A stretch of DNA of 64,000 bases, from contig MARA01000009.1 of assembly GCA_001792895.1 (NCBI GenBank), positions 186,001-250,000 on the forward strand, read 5' to 3'. Positions 51,601-63,835 of this stretch are shown piece after piece (position 1 is the first letter of the stretch; each line of letters starts with the position of its first letter). The stretch is from Lentinus brumalis. Taxonomy: Eukaryota; Basidiomycota; Agaricomycetes; Polyporales; Polyporaceae. The position numbers and the translations under genes are program-made. The notes under the pieces are model-generated. The model did no database searches and had not been told where the DNA came from. It worked only from the letters and a program-made list of their open reading frames with translations.

Positions 51601-52229
51601 GGACATGTGGTGGTATATCAGCGTGGCCACAGAGCTTGAGCTGGCGAGTCCCATACAGCCCTCGACTACCCTAGCAAAGGCTTCGAAGGTGCAAGGTGTC
51701 GAAGAGGTGCTCCCCTCATCGTTTGCCCGGCTCGCTCATAGGCTTGTGGCCGCAAACCAACTCGGAGAGCGTGTGAGCGGCTTGCGATACGACCTTACCA
51801 CTGCCTCGGAAGGATAAAGGGGCGGTGGAACAGCGGAAGGCGACCCCGTCGGAAGAGAGGGGATTCAACCATGCAGAAAGGACAGGAAACAATAGGAGGA
51901 TGGGGGAACTGACCTGGTTCGTACTGACAATCACACGTCATGCTCTCCAGTGCCTCCCTCGACCTCCCCAGGGTATTGTACTGATACGCATTCTCCGGGA
52001 TCTCCGTGAATACCTTCATCGCATCCTCCTCCGCGCGAGGGAGATGTCCAATTAACTGGACTGGTGCCTTCGGCGGTTTGCCCTTGTATTTCGTCGACGG
52101 CGCCGGGGTGGCAGAGGGTGTGGATTTGTGAGAGCTATCATCTGTCTTGGCCTCGACAGATGCGCTCCGCGACATGTCGGTCTCAAAGCTGTCTTCCTTG
52201 ACAGCGACCGAGCGAGAGAGGTCTAGCAT
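48672..52229 (-). CDS. SET2: Histone H3 K36 methyltransferase SET2
   Basis: Co-transcriptional H3K36 methyltransferase bound to elongating Pol II. Conservative start ATG 52229 ([16 protein letters not shown]). Order of domains: AWS ([14 protein letters not shown] ... [11 protein letters not shown]), SET ([46 protein letters not shown], the SAM/substrate motif; ELTFNYN) and post-SET ([15 protein letters not shown]). Then a TFIIS-N-like/LW region ([17 protein letters not shown]), coiled coil and proline-rich linker. Near the end is the SRI domain ([24 protein letters not shown] ... [20 protein letters not shown]), which binds the phosphorylated CTD. The acidic tail ends DDPPPDW. About 900 residues. 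The N-terminus is uncertain (see uORF). Confidence 0.94.
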
Positions 52230-52243
52230 CTCCTCGTCCTTGA

Positions 52244-52333
52244 CTATCCGAGGTCGAGGGATTCGGCCTTCACGGCATCTGACTCGAAGAGCAGCGCAGC
52301 GGAGGTCCGACTCTTGACATGCACCTCGGTCAT
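52244..52333 (-). promoter_or_regulatory. Candidate upstream ORF in SET2 leader
   Basis: ATG 52333 opens a 29-codon frame (MTEVHVKSRTSAALLFESDA...) that stops at 52244, 14 nt before the SET2 ATG and in a different frame. It may be a translated uORF, or the true N-terminus if an unseen splice joins it to SET2. No plausible intron of normal length was found. Confidence 0.35.
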
Positions 52334-52671
52334 GGTGGACATCCCTATTTGCGTGTGTGAGGTATATTTGCTGTCCGAATAGGCTGTAGCACCCGTGGAT
52401 ATTGAGAGCGGACACTTGTCTGTATGTCCGGCCGGAGTGTTGGTATGCCGCGGAATCTCGCAAGCAATAAGTTAGGCCGTGGAGCAAGACGCAAGCTCGC
52501 CAGAGGTTATGAAGCAACGCAGAGCCCAGAAGGAAAGCAGAGCCTGAAAGCAGGGACCGCTCGGTGGTGGACGTCCAGATCCAAGGGACACACCTCCTAA
52601 GCGCCCGATTTATGTGGCTCTACTGTCGGCCATCATAGCTTTTTGAACCTGCTCTCATCCTCTGAACACTC
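52334..52671. promoter_or_regulatory. Divergent promoter SET2 / RPA49
   Basis: Start codons are 442 bp apart (338 bp from the uORF ATG). Both genes serve transcription. No clear core element seen. Confidence 0.4.
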
Positions 52672-54356
52672 ATGGCTTCGCATACCCTCGGGAAGAAACG
52701 CAAACGCGGGGACGAGGACGCAGGAAAAATTACGCTGCAGCTGAGCACGCAGCCCGCGAGCCAGGTGGGCCCGGTCCTCGGTGAGTAGCAGCACAATTTG
52801 TGCGGATTCGGGGACGCTCACTCTGCAGACTGTCCCTAGCAAGCTTCCCGTCTCTGGAACCACCAAAGTCAACGGCGTTCCAATGCTACGCGCAGAAGGG
52901 GAGAGACAAGAACGCGCCTTTCGAAACGCAGCCGACCATCGTCGCAGGCGAAGCGGAGACGGTCGATTTCTTTTCGGTGGACGGGCCACTTTCTTCGACG
53001 GGGTGTAGGTGCGCGTGCATCGCTGCATTTCCAGTGCCAGAGCTCGCTGATGCGGTATGTTCCCAGTTACATGGTCGGCGTACATGACAAACGCACGAAC
53101 ACCACCACTTTGCGCCCCGTCCCTCTGCATGTCCTCGCGCGTCAAGTCAAGGCGCTCAAGAATCTCAAGCCAATCGAGGTCTCGACAGAGGAGCGCATGG
53201 CGCTGCGTAACAACCTCGGAGAGGCGTTCGGTACGAAGAAGGCGAAGGCGGCCATACGGGCGCGCGAGCGGAACAAGGTGGATATCGACGCTATGAAGGC
53301 TGTCGCGGGTCATCTGCAGGACACCATTATGCAGAACACGGATACCCTTCCTACCACAGGTGCGTCGTGATGTTGCCGTTCATGTACTCTACTCAGTTCT
53401 CATGTATGATTGCGATTGATAGAGGAAGCGAAGGCGACTGCTGATAGCAGCCGTCTCATCCCTCCGTACAATGCGGACGCCCAGCGACCACAGGACGTCT
53501 ACGCCTTGCACGACATCATCCCTGAAGCCGAGTATAACGCGCTCTCTATCGGAGCTATCAAGGCTGCGAAGACGCAACCTGAGCGCCTCAAATTGCTACC
53601 CTTCGACCGGTCAGATTGGGTAAAGCTACAGCTCCGGCTCATATTCGCGGCACCGAAACCCGACAAAACCGAGTTGTGGGTTGCATGTTGTTCCTCGTGG
53701 ACGCAGTCGCTGAACTTCCACATGGACACAGAAAGACTGTCTTCTATATCTCCGCCATGATGGCGTTCCTCAAGAATGCGCGCAACGTAGGCGACAAAGA
53801 CGCCCTGCAACAACGTCTCTCCCGCGTACCGTCCATCGTGCTCGATGGACTAATATCGAGGTTCACGGAGAAGGAGCGCGACACAAACAAGTAAAGTACT
53901 GCTCACCTTGGACAGGGATAGGCTGCTTACCTCCCTCGTTTGTCAGGCCCAAAGTCACGCCGCAGATGGAGACACTGCTGCTCACACACATGTTCGCGCT
54001 GTGCCTACGCGTCGATGCGTACGCAGCAGATATAGAGACAATCGCGCATGACTTGAGCATGCCGCCCGCAAAGTGAGCCCTTCATGCTGTGCTGCTCCCA
54101 CTCATACTCCCACTCATACTGATCAACTTCGGTCCGCAGAGTGAACGGTTTGTTCAAGTCACTGGGTGCGTACATCTCGTGTTGTTGTAGTTTCTGGCCG
54201 CTAAGACGACACTCTTCAGGTTGCACGGTCAAAAATCTCAGCTACGCCGAGCTGAAGGAGCGGGGCCTCCCTGATACCGCCGGAGCGACGAAGCGCGCAG
54301 TCCTCAAGGTTCCGCTCGAGTTCCCCAAGATCCGCGTCAAGCGCGCCAGGAGATGA
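52672..54356 (+). CDS. RPA49: RNA polymerase I subunit RPA49
   Basis: Pol I-specific subunit that, with RPA34, forms a TFIIF/TFIIE-like module for rRNA synthesis. Start ATG 52672 (MASHTLGKKRKRGDED, basic). N-terminal dimerisation part: LASFPSLEPPKSTAFQCY, VHDKRTNTTTLRPVPLHVLA. Linker: MALRNNLGEAFGTKKAKAAIR. C-terminal tandem winged-helix: DIIPEAEYNALSIGAIK, RKTVFYISAMMAFLKNAR, VPSIVLDGLISRFTE, LTHMFALCLRVDAYAADIETIAHDL, VNGLFKSLGC, ending FPKIRVKRARR. At least six introns. About 420 residues, as in yeast. Convergent with Argonaute. Confidence 0.92.
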
Positions 54357-54920
54357 GCTCCATTGACACCGGGCTTGTGTTGTCACTTTGTTACAATGAT
54401 GATTGTACCGTGCCAGACGCACGTCCACATTCGTCCCATCGGCTAGTTGTCAGTACACGGAGCTAGAGTCGTCGCTGACGAACCTGATGATAGCTAGTTT
54501 TAACACAATTCCCTACGCATGAACGTGTGAGGCAGCATCGAGGGTCTCGGTATGAGACTATGATGTGTGCTTCTATATTCGGCACTCATCCTACGGGCTC
54601 TTCCCACGGTTGTCCCTCTTCGACGGCGTCAATGCACCCTCCGCCACAAAGAAGAGACACTCGTGTCCACTCCGGCTATATGCAATTCATGATAAAAAGT
54701 GATAATGCGAAGCTGGTAGAGAAGGATTAATCTCAAGCGTTTGATGTGGAAAAGGATGCAACTTACATCAATACAATCGGCCGCAAGAGACGCGTAGTGT
54801 ACACTTGGTTCCACCCCCGCGTATTCCCACAGGCATCGTATCTGGATCACTGATGAAGTACATACACGCATGTAACTAACTGGAGGAACGGAACTCTATG
54901 TAGCAGGAGAAACGGCGGGG
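54357..54920. other. Convergent intergenic region
   Basis: About 560 bp between the RPA49 and Argonaute stop codons. No gene or repeat recognised. Confidence 0.5.
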
Positions 54921-57900
54921 TCATGAGAAGTACATCAAGTAGCGCGTCTTGTCGTGTACAGTTTTGAAAGTCGAATGAAATATTTCCATCTGTCGGTCCG
55001 CTTCGGTTGATGAAAGCTGCGTGGCGGACTCCGCCAAGTCTCCTTGGGTACCGCCCGGCGGATAGTGCAGCTTCGCCCGCGCACACACAATGCCTGCATC
55101 TACAGTGCTGAAGCGTCAACCGGAAGACCGGATGGGTGCGGTCATAGAGGCTCACAGTAGATTGGGGCGGGGATGGAGACGGCGCGTGTCGCGCGAGCAT
55201 AAACATGACAGAGCGCATACGAGAGCGCCTGCAAGCTGTCTGGAGTGAAGTTGTTCTCGTCGTAGAGCACGCTGTAATGGGCGCAACGGGATGTAGACCC
55301 TGCTTGTCCGCCTCGCAGCAGCGTATGAGAGGCGGAGAGGCGTCAGCCGGGTTTGGAGTTGCGAATTGCAAAAGAGATGGCACTTATCCACTGTGGCTTT
55401 GCAGGTAAAAGTCGAATTCCGTCGGATGCGTGATATCACTGTCTATAACAGTGCCTGCACGGCAGTTTCCGCTGCGGTCGGCGTCGTTTGGGCGAGTTGG
55501 GAAGAACCGAACATGGTGACGTTTGCCAACTATCAGCACCGTGATTTTCGGCTCGATGCCAAAGGTCGCGCAAGCAGCTGTTCGTGCGCAAAGCATGTAA
55601 GGCTTACAAGCAGCAGCAAGCCGCATATTTATTTGGCTATACCTTTCAATTGTGGCAATTCTGCATATACATGAGTAAGGAGGACGCAATCAACGCCGCC
55701 GTTACAACAACTCACCTTCTTCGAGGACTTGCTTGAATTCTCCTTCAGAAACGCCGTCCCTGAAGAAGATGATCCGCTTGGGGTCGAATGACTTGTTTTC
55801 CTTGATAGTGCGATAGTTCTTGTATAGAGACAATATGTTCTCGGCCATGCCCTTCAGGTTCTCAATCATCTCCACTCGTGCTGTTTGCGGGCGGCACTCG
55901 GCGACGTATCTTGATGTGTCGGAGTCTACGCTACCGATGAGAGACGTGAACGATGGACGTCCCTGCGAACCGGGGGCGGGATGCATGACGTCTGCGCTAA
56001 AATTCACATGCCCGTGGTCAAATTACACGCAAACCGCACTATACCGAGTGCACTCACCCCATGACGATAGTCGGATTGTGCGGGTCGGTCAGGGCAGGGA
56101 CTGATCGCGCGTCTGGAATGGCATTGATCCCTCCCATCTTCACGTTGATCCTGGCTTCCTACATCAGCGCTGGACTACCTTGGTCCTGGACAGCCGGCTT
56201 ACTTCAGGCAAACATTGGCATAGTACTGGGGCCGTGCCCGTGTACACTTCGAGCTGTTCAGGCACTGTGTGGCGACCCCTTGAGTGATGTCGCCGAAGCT
56301 GAGATAGTTTAGCCACTCTCCCTGCTCGCTCGGGGCCCACACAGAAGTACTGTGCGACGACGTACTGCTTCACAGAATGGTATATGTCGGCGGAGACTTC
56401 CGGGAGGACCACGACGACGAGCTGGGGGCCTCCTTGATTGTGGTGCTTGTGGAGACACTGGCGACCGGCCCCTCGAAGCTGCTAAGCGATCCATGAGCAC
56501 GAGTCCTGCAAGCAATGTAAAGTAACGACCAAACTCACCTCTGCAATGTTGCCTGACGCGTCTTGGTAACTGATAATCGGGTCTAATTCTCTAATTTCAA
56601 TTCCTGCCAAACGAGCGGCCTTCAGTGTCGGAACACGCGAGTAAGTAGTGCCGCTAGGCACACATACCGACGGCTTGGAACATTGAAACAATGCCTGCGA
56701 CTAGATCTTGCGCCGACTGCAGGCGGAATCGTTGTTGGCGTTCGTAAACCACTACAATCCAACGCTGGATTGGCACTGTCTGATAGAACTTCTTGTCAAT
56801 CCTGTGCAGAGTCCATCAAGCACCAGAAACAGCTTGAAAGCTGACAGCGGTCGCCGCCGGTGACTATAACTTACAGGTTCCATTCGCCATCGCGAGGTTT
56901 CTGAAAGCCAGTTGTGAGCTGAGTAACATCACTTAGTAGGAATTGCTCTGTGACTCACGATAGTTGGTTGTTTGCTCTTGTCGCTATACCTCAGTGTCGG
57001 CGTATCCAGAACGCGAGCCTTCACTGTCAAGTGAGTCTCCTGTATGTGCATGCCAAACTCCTGGTTGACTTTGTCAGTGTGCTCGTGTTTGCAAAGATAT
57101 CATTCTTAAGCACCCGGAGGTATTCAGACTGGCCATAGGCCAGTGTCGTCAGGCCTTCTTGAATGCTCTTGAGGCGCTGTGCTGAGTTCTTTGCCGAGAA
57201 GGAGAGCAAGTCCGTAACCTTGTTTGGTGGAATCTGCTTCCGCATGAACTGGCCCTCTGGGACGACGCAACACTCCATGGGAATTTGCGCCCCAGACGTG
57301 AACTGGGAGAACGGCCATCAGCGCTGTAGACAGTGTATTCTCTGAGCCACTACATAGTAGAGAGCCAACACACCTCAACGCACACAACATCAGGAAAGCG
57401 CACAGTATAGTTGTGCACCGATTGAAAGTACTGCGCAACCGTAAGAGTCACTCCCTCCCGGTTCGTGAATGATAGCTGACTGGAGCCAACAGGCGTGAGC
57501 TTCGCCACCGTGCGGGGGTAGCGGAGAGCAGGCCCAGATGGAGATTGACCGGGTATCTGCACAAGCACACGCACTCCAGACAGGAACCGTTGCAATCTGA
57601 GTCGCTCTCTGTCCGGAAAACCCCGGCTGGGTGCGAGAAGATTTGGGTCGCGCTGACGGCCTAGGAAATCGAGAGCAACGTCAAGCATACTTCCTGGTTT
57701 GTACATGGAGCTCGTAGTGATGTCCACATTGACGAGCATCCTTCCTATTGCGGGGCGCACAGACTGGAAGTATCCACGCCAGAGGACAATACCGCCGCCA
57801 ATGTCCTTCTTCTCTTGGCTCGTGAAGAATGACTTGACGTTGAATGGATAGTCAAGCGAGGGCTGCATCCTCACTGCAACATTTAAGGCCTGTTGTGCCT

Positions 57901-58977
57901 TGTGAGGCGCTGTCAAGCTCGAGAGACCTTGCAAGAGCACTGACGGTGATAGCTGTCAGAACATCGTTGTCGTGTGACTGCATTCCTGCGACGAAGCGAC
58001 GCAGCACCCTAGACAGCGTTTGAGCCAGGTCCTCATCGGTGATCAAGGGGTGCATACTCGGTGTTGATTGTATTGACTAGCTCCAGCCTCACGTTATACA
58101 CCCTAGGACCGCGTCTGTGCTCGCCCCGGTCTCGGACTCAGCGGCTTGAGAAGAAGGGGATGGATCCGTCAAAGTGAAGCTGAACTACACGAGCGACGTC
58201 AGCACATATAGACATGTAGGACAAGTCACACATACTTCCTGCCTATCTGTGGGTCCGAGCGGGAGCTTGCGCGGAGCGAATATGTTCTTGCGCCCATCGT
58301 AGACGACGCGAGGAGTGAAGACATCCGGAGCAACCGCTGTCTGCAGTCGCGTTATGATTTCCATATTGAGACGGAGCGGAAGTGTCTTGTTAGCACCGTC
58401 GATGACTGCGGTAACTTGGGCTGAATGAAGAGCTTTATACGGCGGAATACAAATACGCACCGACTACGGGTGAGAAAGTGATCGTTTTTTGAATACTGTC
58501 TGATCATTGATGGGCGTGTAGAGTGGTGAAGGACGAACCGTCATAGTGGTATATGTCTCCCTCCGGTATCGTCGTCACGAAGTGGTTCGTGTAGACGAAG
58601 ACCTCACGGCCACTTGTGCCGAATGCTTTGCGCTTCACTCCCACCGTGGTGATGTGCGCGCTGGTGTCCGGGAGGGTCTGCCTGGAGGTCGCAGGCTGGG
58701 GTGGTGGCGCAATTGCACCCGCAGGCCCGAAGCCCGCACTGGTTGTCCGATCAGGCAATGGCGGGGCGATCCCCCGTCCACGAGGAAGACCCCACGAAAC
58801 ATCTCTGGCGCCAGCGGGGGCTCCACCGCTGCTGGGCGGACCACCGCGATACCCACTGGGCGGACCGGAAGAACCTGTGCTCGGTAGGCCGCCAGATTGA
58901 CCTCGAGAGCTTCCACCGCGAGACGCTCCCCGTCCTCGATCCCCAGGAACCGCACCAGCAGAGGTGCGAGGAGGCAT
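54921..58977 (-). CDS. Argonaute protein (RNA interference)
   Basis: Small-RNA-guided silencing protein. First ATG is 58977 ([17 protein letters not shown]), followed by an RGG/Gly-Pro-rich leader. N domain: [43 protein letters not shown]. Linker 1 (DUF1785): [59 protein letters not shown]2/[91 protein letters not shown] (Asp), [10 protein letters not shown] (Glu finger), [13 protein letters not shown] (Asp), [54 protein letters not shown]. The last exon (54921-55099) reads [14 protein letters not shown] and ends RYLMYFS-stop. The fourth catalytic position, normally His or Asp, is Gly (codon 55092-55094). About 970 residues; many short introns. The join near 55383-55402 (after QSH) is not certain. 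Confidence 0.93.
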
Positions 58978-59719
58978 GCTGTGAGCAAACAGTGTAGCGT
59001 GTGTCACGGAGAGCGGAGAAATGAGACTAGCAGGGAGGGCGGTGGCACGAAACAGCAGCGGAAGGGACAGCTTATATCAGACGGTGCGTCTGCAGCACAG
59101 TCTGCAACTTGGGAGCGCAGGTAGAGAACTACGGCATGCTGCGTCCTTGCTCCAGCCGCTGCAGCGTACACAATTAGACGAAATATAAGGACCGAACCGT
59201 AGTAATGACCTTGCACCTTCGTACTGCTACTGTAGATATGAAACCTCCAATTGAGATAGTCAGCAATCTGAGGTAGATCAGAGAGCTGTGCACTCACGAA
59301 GAAACGAAGAAACAAGACTGATCCATACTCATGCCAGTGAGATAGGGTCAGACCCAGCAACGGATGCGTCATGTTCTTGATTATGACTTCATGTGTTGCA
59401 AGGCATCGTGCACTCTTGAGCCAGCGTGACTCGTGAGTCGCTGTGGTGGTCAGCGAAACGGGCGAGATTTTCCAAGGGACGTAATGAACGGAGGGAAGGA
59501 CGCAAAAGACGCAGACGTACCCTTCTCTGAGTGATCTGGTCCAGAGCGACGTCAGTACCGGCACACAATGAAACGAACCGACCTTCTATCGCTAGGCTAG
59601 GCCCATCGGGTGCGTCGTACGATGTCTGCGAGGTAGCAAAGTGCTCTAGTGCGTGGTCATATTACACATGATAAGATTGGTTTGCGGACTGCTGCTGCTG
59701 GACCTGATACCCTCCAGTC
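58978..59719. promoter_or_regulatory. Argonaute upstream region / CCT3 downstream region
   Basis: About 740 bp between the Argonaute start and the CCT3 stop, both minus strand. A 186-codon minus-strand open frame (59004-59564) overlaps it but lacks an upstream promoter-like gap, motifs or coding-like composition, so I treat the stretch as promoter and leader. Confidence 0.4.
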
Positions 59720-61780
59720 TCAACCCTCCATCATCTCCTCCGGCGGGGGAGCCGCTGCGGCACCGCCGCCGCCGCCGCCCTGCTCCCTGTCCTTTCGTGT
59801 CGCCTTCACGACGTCGTCGACGCGGAGCAGGACGCGCGAAGCCTCGATAGCAGTTTTCAAGATTTGCACCTTGAACGAACGCAGATGTCAGAAACCTGAA
59901 AGGGACGAAGAGTGAAGTGAAGTGGATGGTGTACCTTTACACTTGCGGACTCGTACAGGCCGTACTCCTTCATGTCGACGACCTTGCCCGTCTCACCGTT
60001 GATGCCCCATGAGTGCTCGCCGTTCGCGTGCTTGGCCTGAAGCGGGGAAGTATCAGTTATGTCACGATCCCATCCACCGAGAGACAAATCTACGCACCCT
60101 GAGCTCCGTCAAAAGACGGATGGCGTTCCCACCGCAGTTCTGCACGAGTGTTCTCGGGATGACCTCCATCGCGTCGGCGACAGCACGGAACGGCCAGCCC
60201 TCGACGCCGGTGATACTGCGTGCCTTTGCGTGCAGTCCAACGCTGATCGCCATCTCCGTCGCACCACCCCCGGGCGCGAGCTTGGGGTCGAAGAACACAT
60301 TCCGGGCGACAGACATCGCATCCGCGAGGTTGCGGTCGATCTCGTTGAGGATGTCCTTGGACGGCCCGCGTAGGAGGATGGTGCACGCCTGGGGCTCCTT
60401 GCACTGGGTGAGGAACGTGAAGTACTCGTCGCCGATCTTCTCGATGTTGAACAGCCCGCACTTGGTGCCGACGTCGGACTCGCGCAGGTCTTCCACCCGG
60501 TTCACGATCGTGGCGCCGACGGCGCGGGCGATGCGGTTGTTGTCCGTCTTGCGCACGCGGCGGAGCGCCGTGACGTTCGCCTTGTAGAAGAAGTGCTGGG
60601 CGTAGTCTTCGCCACACCAGATGAGCGGGTAGTCTGGGGGCGTCATGGAAGAAGAGACGTACCTGAGACACCCTTTTCTGTGATGACGACGTCCGGCTTG
60701 AGCTCCAGGATCTTCTCGACCATGGTGCGGACCTGCTCCTCCTCGATCTCTTGTATCCTCGCCCAATCTGCCTCCTTCGAGATCTCGATGTTCGTCTGCG
60801 ACTCGCCCTTCTTGTACTCGAGCGGGCAGTCGAGCAGTACGATGCGCGGGTTGGCGATCCTCCGTCGCATTTTTGGGTGCGTGATGTCCTTGTTGAGCAT
60901 GATGCCGTCGAGCACCTGGCTCTGCTCGATCTCCCCGCCTGGGATCTTCTCAACACGCACGTAGCGCTTGATATCGACTGTCTTGAGCGCGCCCGCGCCG
61001 TCTTCGTGCGCGACGGTGCGGACGGCCTGCAGCGCGAGCTTGCACATGAGGTCGGACCAGCGCATGACGAACTTGGTGCCAATCGACGTCTTGATGAGCG
61101 AGAGCATCTGCTCGTCATCGTTGACGTCGATGGGGATGGAGATGCGCTTGATGATCTCGAGGGCCTCCTTGAGGGCCTTGTTGTATGCCGAGATGATGAC
61201 GACCGGGTGGATGTCGCGTTCGAGTTGGGAAAGGGACTGGGCGAGAATCTCACCCGCTGAACGGGTATGGGAAACGGTTTGGAAGAAGAAGGGGACGGAA
61301 GTACTCACCGAGGATGATCACACTCGTCGTACCGTCTCCGCACTCCTCGTCCTGTGTCCTGCTCAGCTCGATCATGTTCTTCGCGGCCGGATGTGCGACG
61401 TCGATTTCTCGAAGTATCGCATTGCCGTCGTTCGTAAGTCTGTGACATACTTGCTCAGCCGTGACCTGGTAGATGCAACTCATACTACTCACAGGATACC
61501 ACCCATGGGGTCCAGAATCATTTTCAGCATGGCCTTTGGGCCCAAACACGTCCTGATCACGTCTGCCACAGTCTTGACGCGTTTTGCTAAGCCCCAGCAC
61601 TAATCGCATTGTAGAGAGCAAGATCTAACCTTGGCTGCGGTGATATTCGAGATTTGGGCTTTCCGGCCTGACTGCCTCTCAGGCGCGGTGTCTACAGGAG
61701 GTCGTGAGACGAATGCAGGGACAGAGGCACATCAAAGACGTACTCATCACAAACACCGGTGTCTGTCCGCCGCCCTGCAT
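59720..61780 (-). CDS. CCT3: CCT/TRiC chaperonin gamma subunit
   Basis: Subunit of the cytosolic ATP-driven chaperonin that folds actin and tubulin. ATG 61780 opens a tiny first exon [12 protein letters not shown]; splicing gtacgtc...ctgtag gives [21 protein letters not shown], then [25 protein letters not shown] (ATP-site loop), [20 protein letters not shown] and [14 protein letters not shown] (GDGTT nucleotide motif). Apical domain: [28 protein letters not shown], with HPKMRRRI typical of gamma. Later [34 protein letters not shown] (GGGA motif), [17 protein letters not shown] and [13 protein letters not shown]. The C-terminus is Gly/Ala-rich ([18 protein letters not shown]). About 550 residues. 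Confidence 0.96.
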
Positions 61781-62739
61781 GATGATATGAAGTTGGAATG
61801 GGGTGAAAGGGGAGGAGGAGAGGTAGCTCAACGCCGCAGACTTGCAGCAGAGGAATCGAGTATGGGCGTCTACGTTGCCGCATTGAGTATCTGGGCGCTC
61901 AATGAGCCGTCTTCCAGGATTCCGATCTTCCACGTCCACTCGTGGAGAGCTCGCATCTTACCACCATCTGAACTGAGCCACAATATAGGCCGACTCCCTG
62001 GGTGCTGCTAACAGGCCTTGGTATGTGTAATTTTGTATACTTCTGTACCTCGTCGGAACCAGCCGCTAGGCCTGAGAAACTTTGACACAGATCAGATACT
62101 TACCGGTCATGGTACTTACCATGTACTAGTCCGGCAGTTCGGCGATTTGGTGGGTTTTGTGAAGTACACATGGAGTGTACCACTTGACGTTGCCGGGATC
62201 GTGTTGCAAGGGTGCATGGATTGCCATCGTCATCCAAGTATAGTCGACACGATGCTAGTGATTTGTTTCGCCAAACGCTCCCTTGTCTCATCTTGTGGCG
62301 CATCCATCCTGCCTGTTGTTTCGTCTAATCTGCCACAGAGACTCTGATGAAAAGGACTCCCTCCAACCTCGATGCGGCGTCACTTCTTCCTGTTGTTTCC
62401 CTCTGGTCTGCCACACTTGGAGTCAGTCTTCAACATCTGGTCTTCAAAGGCTTTCAGTAATAGCTACTTCAACACCACCCCTCGTTTACTACAACAGGCG
62501 AAAGTACATACTATGTATGTTCAAACTTCGTAGTGGCTGTGGTATCTTACGATTACAAAGCTCGTCGACTTGGCGCGGAGATAGCACTTAGCAGAGCGCC
62601 TGTCTGGGGTTCACCACCTTCACAACTCACTCTAGACGTCTTAGCCGGCCAATTACGGGGCACGCCAGATGGGATTCAAATGCAGATAAAGTTTCAGAAG
62701 CGCTGCGCATCTTTGCTTCGTACCCTCACCATCGTCGCC
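61781..62739. promoter_or_regulatory. Divergent intergenic region CCT3 / Zn2Cys6 regulator
   Basis: About 960 bp between start codons. No gene is supported inside it. Repeated words cacaacttgg/cttcaacatctgg around 62400-62460 and tgcctgttgtttcgtct versus cttcctgttgtttccctct (62310 and 62388) suggest a weak local duplication. Promoters of both genes must lie here. Confidence 0.4.
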
Positions 62740-63526
62740 ATGGCCCCTGCAGCGACAGTCACCGCAGGCGCAAACCCTGAGGACACCGCCAGCGGGCCCG
62801 GCAAGGTGAAGCAGACCCGCCGGCGGCAGCGTCTGAGCTGCATCGAATGCACCCGCAGGAGACAGGTGCGTAGCGACAGCCTATATGCTATATGCTATTG
62901 CCAGCTCACACAATCGACAATCAGAAATGCGACCGCCAGATCCCGTGTGGACTCTGTGTTTCTCGCGGAATATCCCAGCTCTGCAAATGGGAACCACTTG
63001 TCTCTCGTCCTGCCCCTCAGAAACCCCCTGAGGGTGCGCCGGTCGCTTCTCATCAGAGCACCATAGCTGCGCTGTCCGCTCGGATAGCGGTCCTTGAGCA
63101 GACAATTCTCCGTCAAAATGCCCTTGCACAGTCGGCGACTTCCGGAGAATTGGCCGACGGATCTGCCAATACCGACGTCAATGAGCGGCTTCTCCACGAG
63201 CCCCTTGGGGCCAACGGAGACTCATCTACCCCAGATGAGCCGGGGACAAACACATCCGACCATCCATCCGATTCCGCTGAACTGTCGCGCTACGACTTCG
63301 ACGTTCAATTGGCTGCGATCAGGATGGCTCACATGTCCTTGGCACCCCAGAACGAGTACGTTGGCGGAGGGACAGTCATCTGCGCGATACATAAGGTGTG
63401 TCCGTATTTTTTGAGCATCATCATCTTGCGGCTTCCCTGGAGAGGATATGCCGCCAGTAAGCGCCACTTAACTTACCCTGTCAGGGGGGTGTGCAAAACA
63501 ATGCGATACGACCGGAAGGGCTCTGA
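62740..63526 (+). CDS. Zn2Cys6 transcription factor, N-terminal part (truncated or continuing beyond window)
   Basis: Start ATG 62740 (MAPAATVTAGANPEDTASGP). The DNA-binding zinc cluster RLSCIECTRRRQKCDRQIPCGLCVSRGISQLCKW has all six Cys and is split by an intron after RRRQ (gtgcgtag...aatcag). A short leucine-zipper-like segment follows (ALSARIAVLEQTILRQNAL), then an acidic/Ser linker and YDFDVQLAAIRMAHMSLAPQNEYVGGGTVICAIHK, the usual lead-in to the fungal-specific regulatory domain. After IHK a gt donor occurs, but both splicing to 63485 (stop 63524-63526) and reading through (stop 63657-63659) give unrelated sequence. The expected regulatory domain is missing. The gene is either broken by inserted repeat DNA or has a long intron and exits the window. 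Confidence 0.7.
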
Positions 63527-63550
63527 CGAAAATCAGATCCACCGGAGCGT

Positions 63551-63835
63551 TTGTCCGGCGGACTACGTCGGCGGACAGTCCGCCGCCGTCTGGCAGCTCA
63601 TGAGGAGCGCAACGCCTTGTGGCCTTGCATCAGCCGCTAAGACTGGCGGGAATGGGTGATTTTGTGGTGGCACAAAGCAGTGGTTGGCGGGAGCCTGCGG
63701 CCATCAGAAAGCTAGTGGTATCGGTGGTCGGGCCGTAGCAGTGAGTCCAGCGGCGTCGGGAGAAGAGGTGCGACCGCTCACAGAAGGGCGCGACCTGTGA
63801 CGTCTCATGGCTGCGTCCTGTTGTCCGGCGGACAA
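63551..63835. repeat. Repeat-like segment bounded by ttgtccggcggac words
   Basis: ttgtccggcggac occurs at 63551-63563 and 63821-63833. The second copy extends to the palindrome ttgtccggcggacaa, and a further palindrome gcggacagtccgc lies at 63571-63583. Such palindromic termini about 285 bp apart resemble a short non-autonomous transposon, but target-site duplication was not verified. Confidence 0.4.

Noticed and set aside
59004..59564. 186-codon minus-strand open frame upstream of Argonaute
   Set aside because: No motif, odd composition, and it occupies the space needed for the Argonaute promoter and leader.
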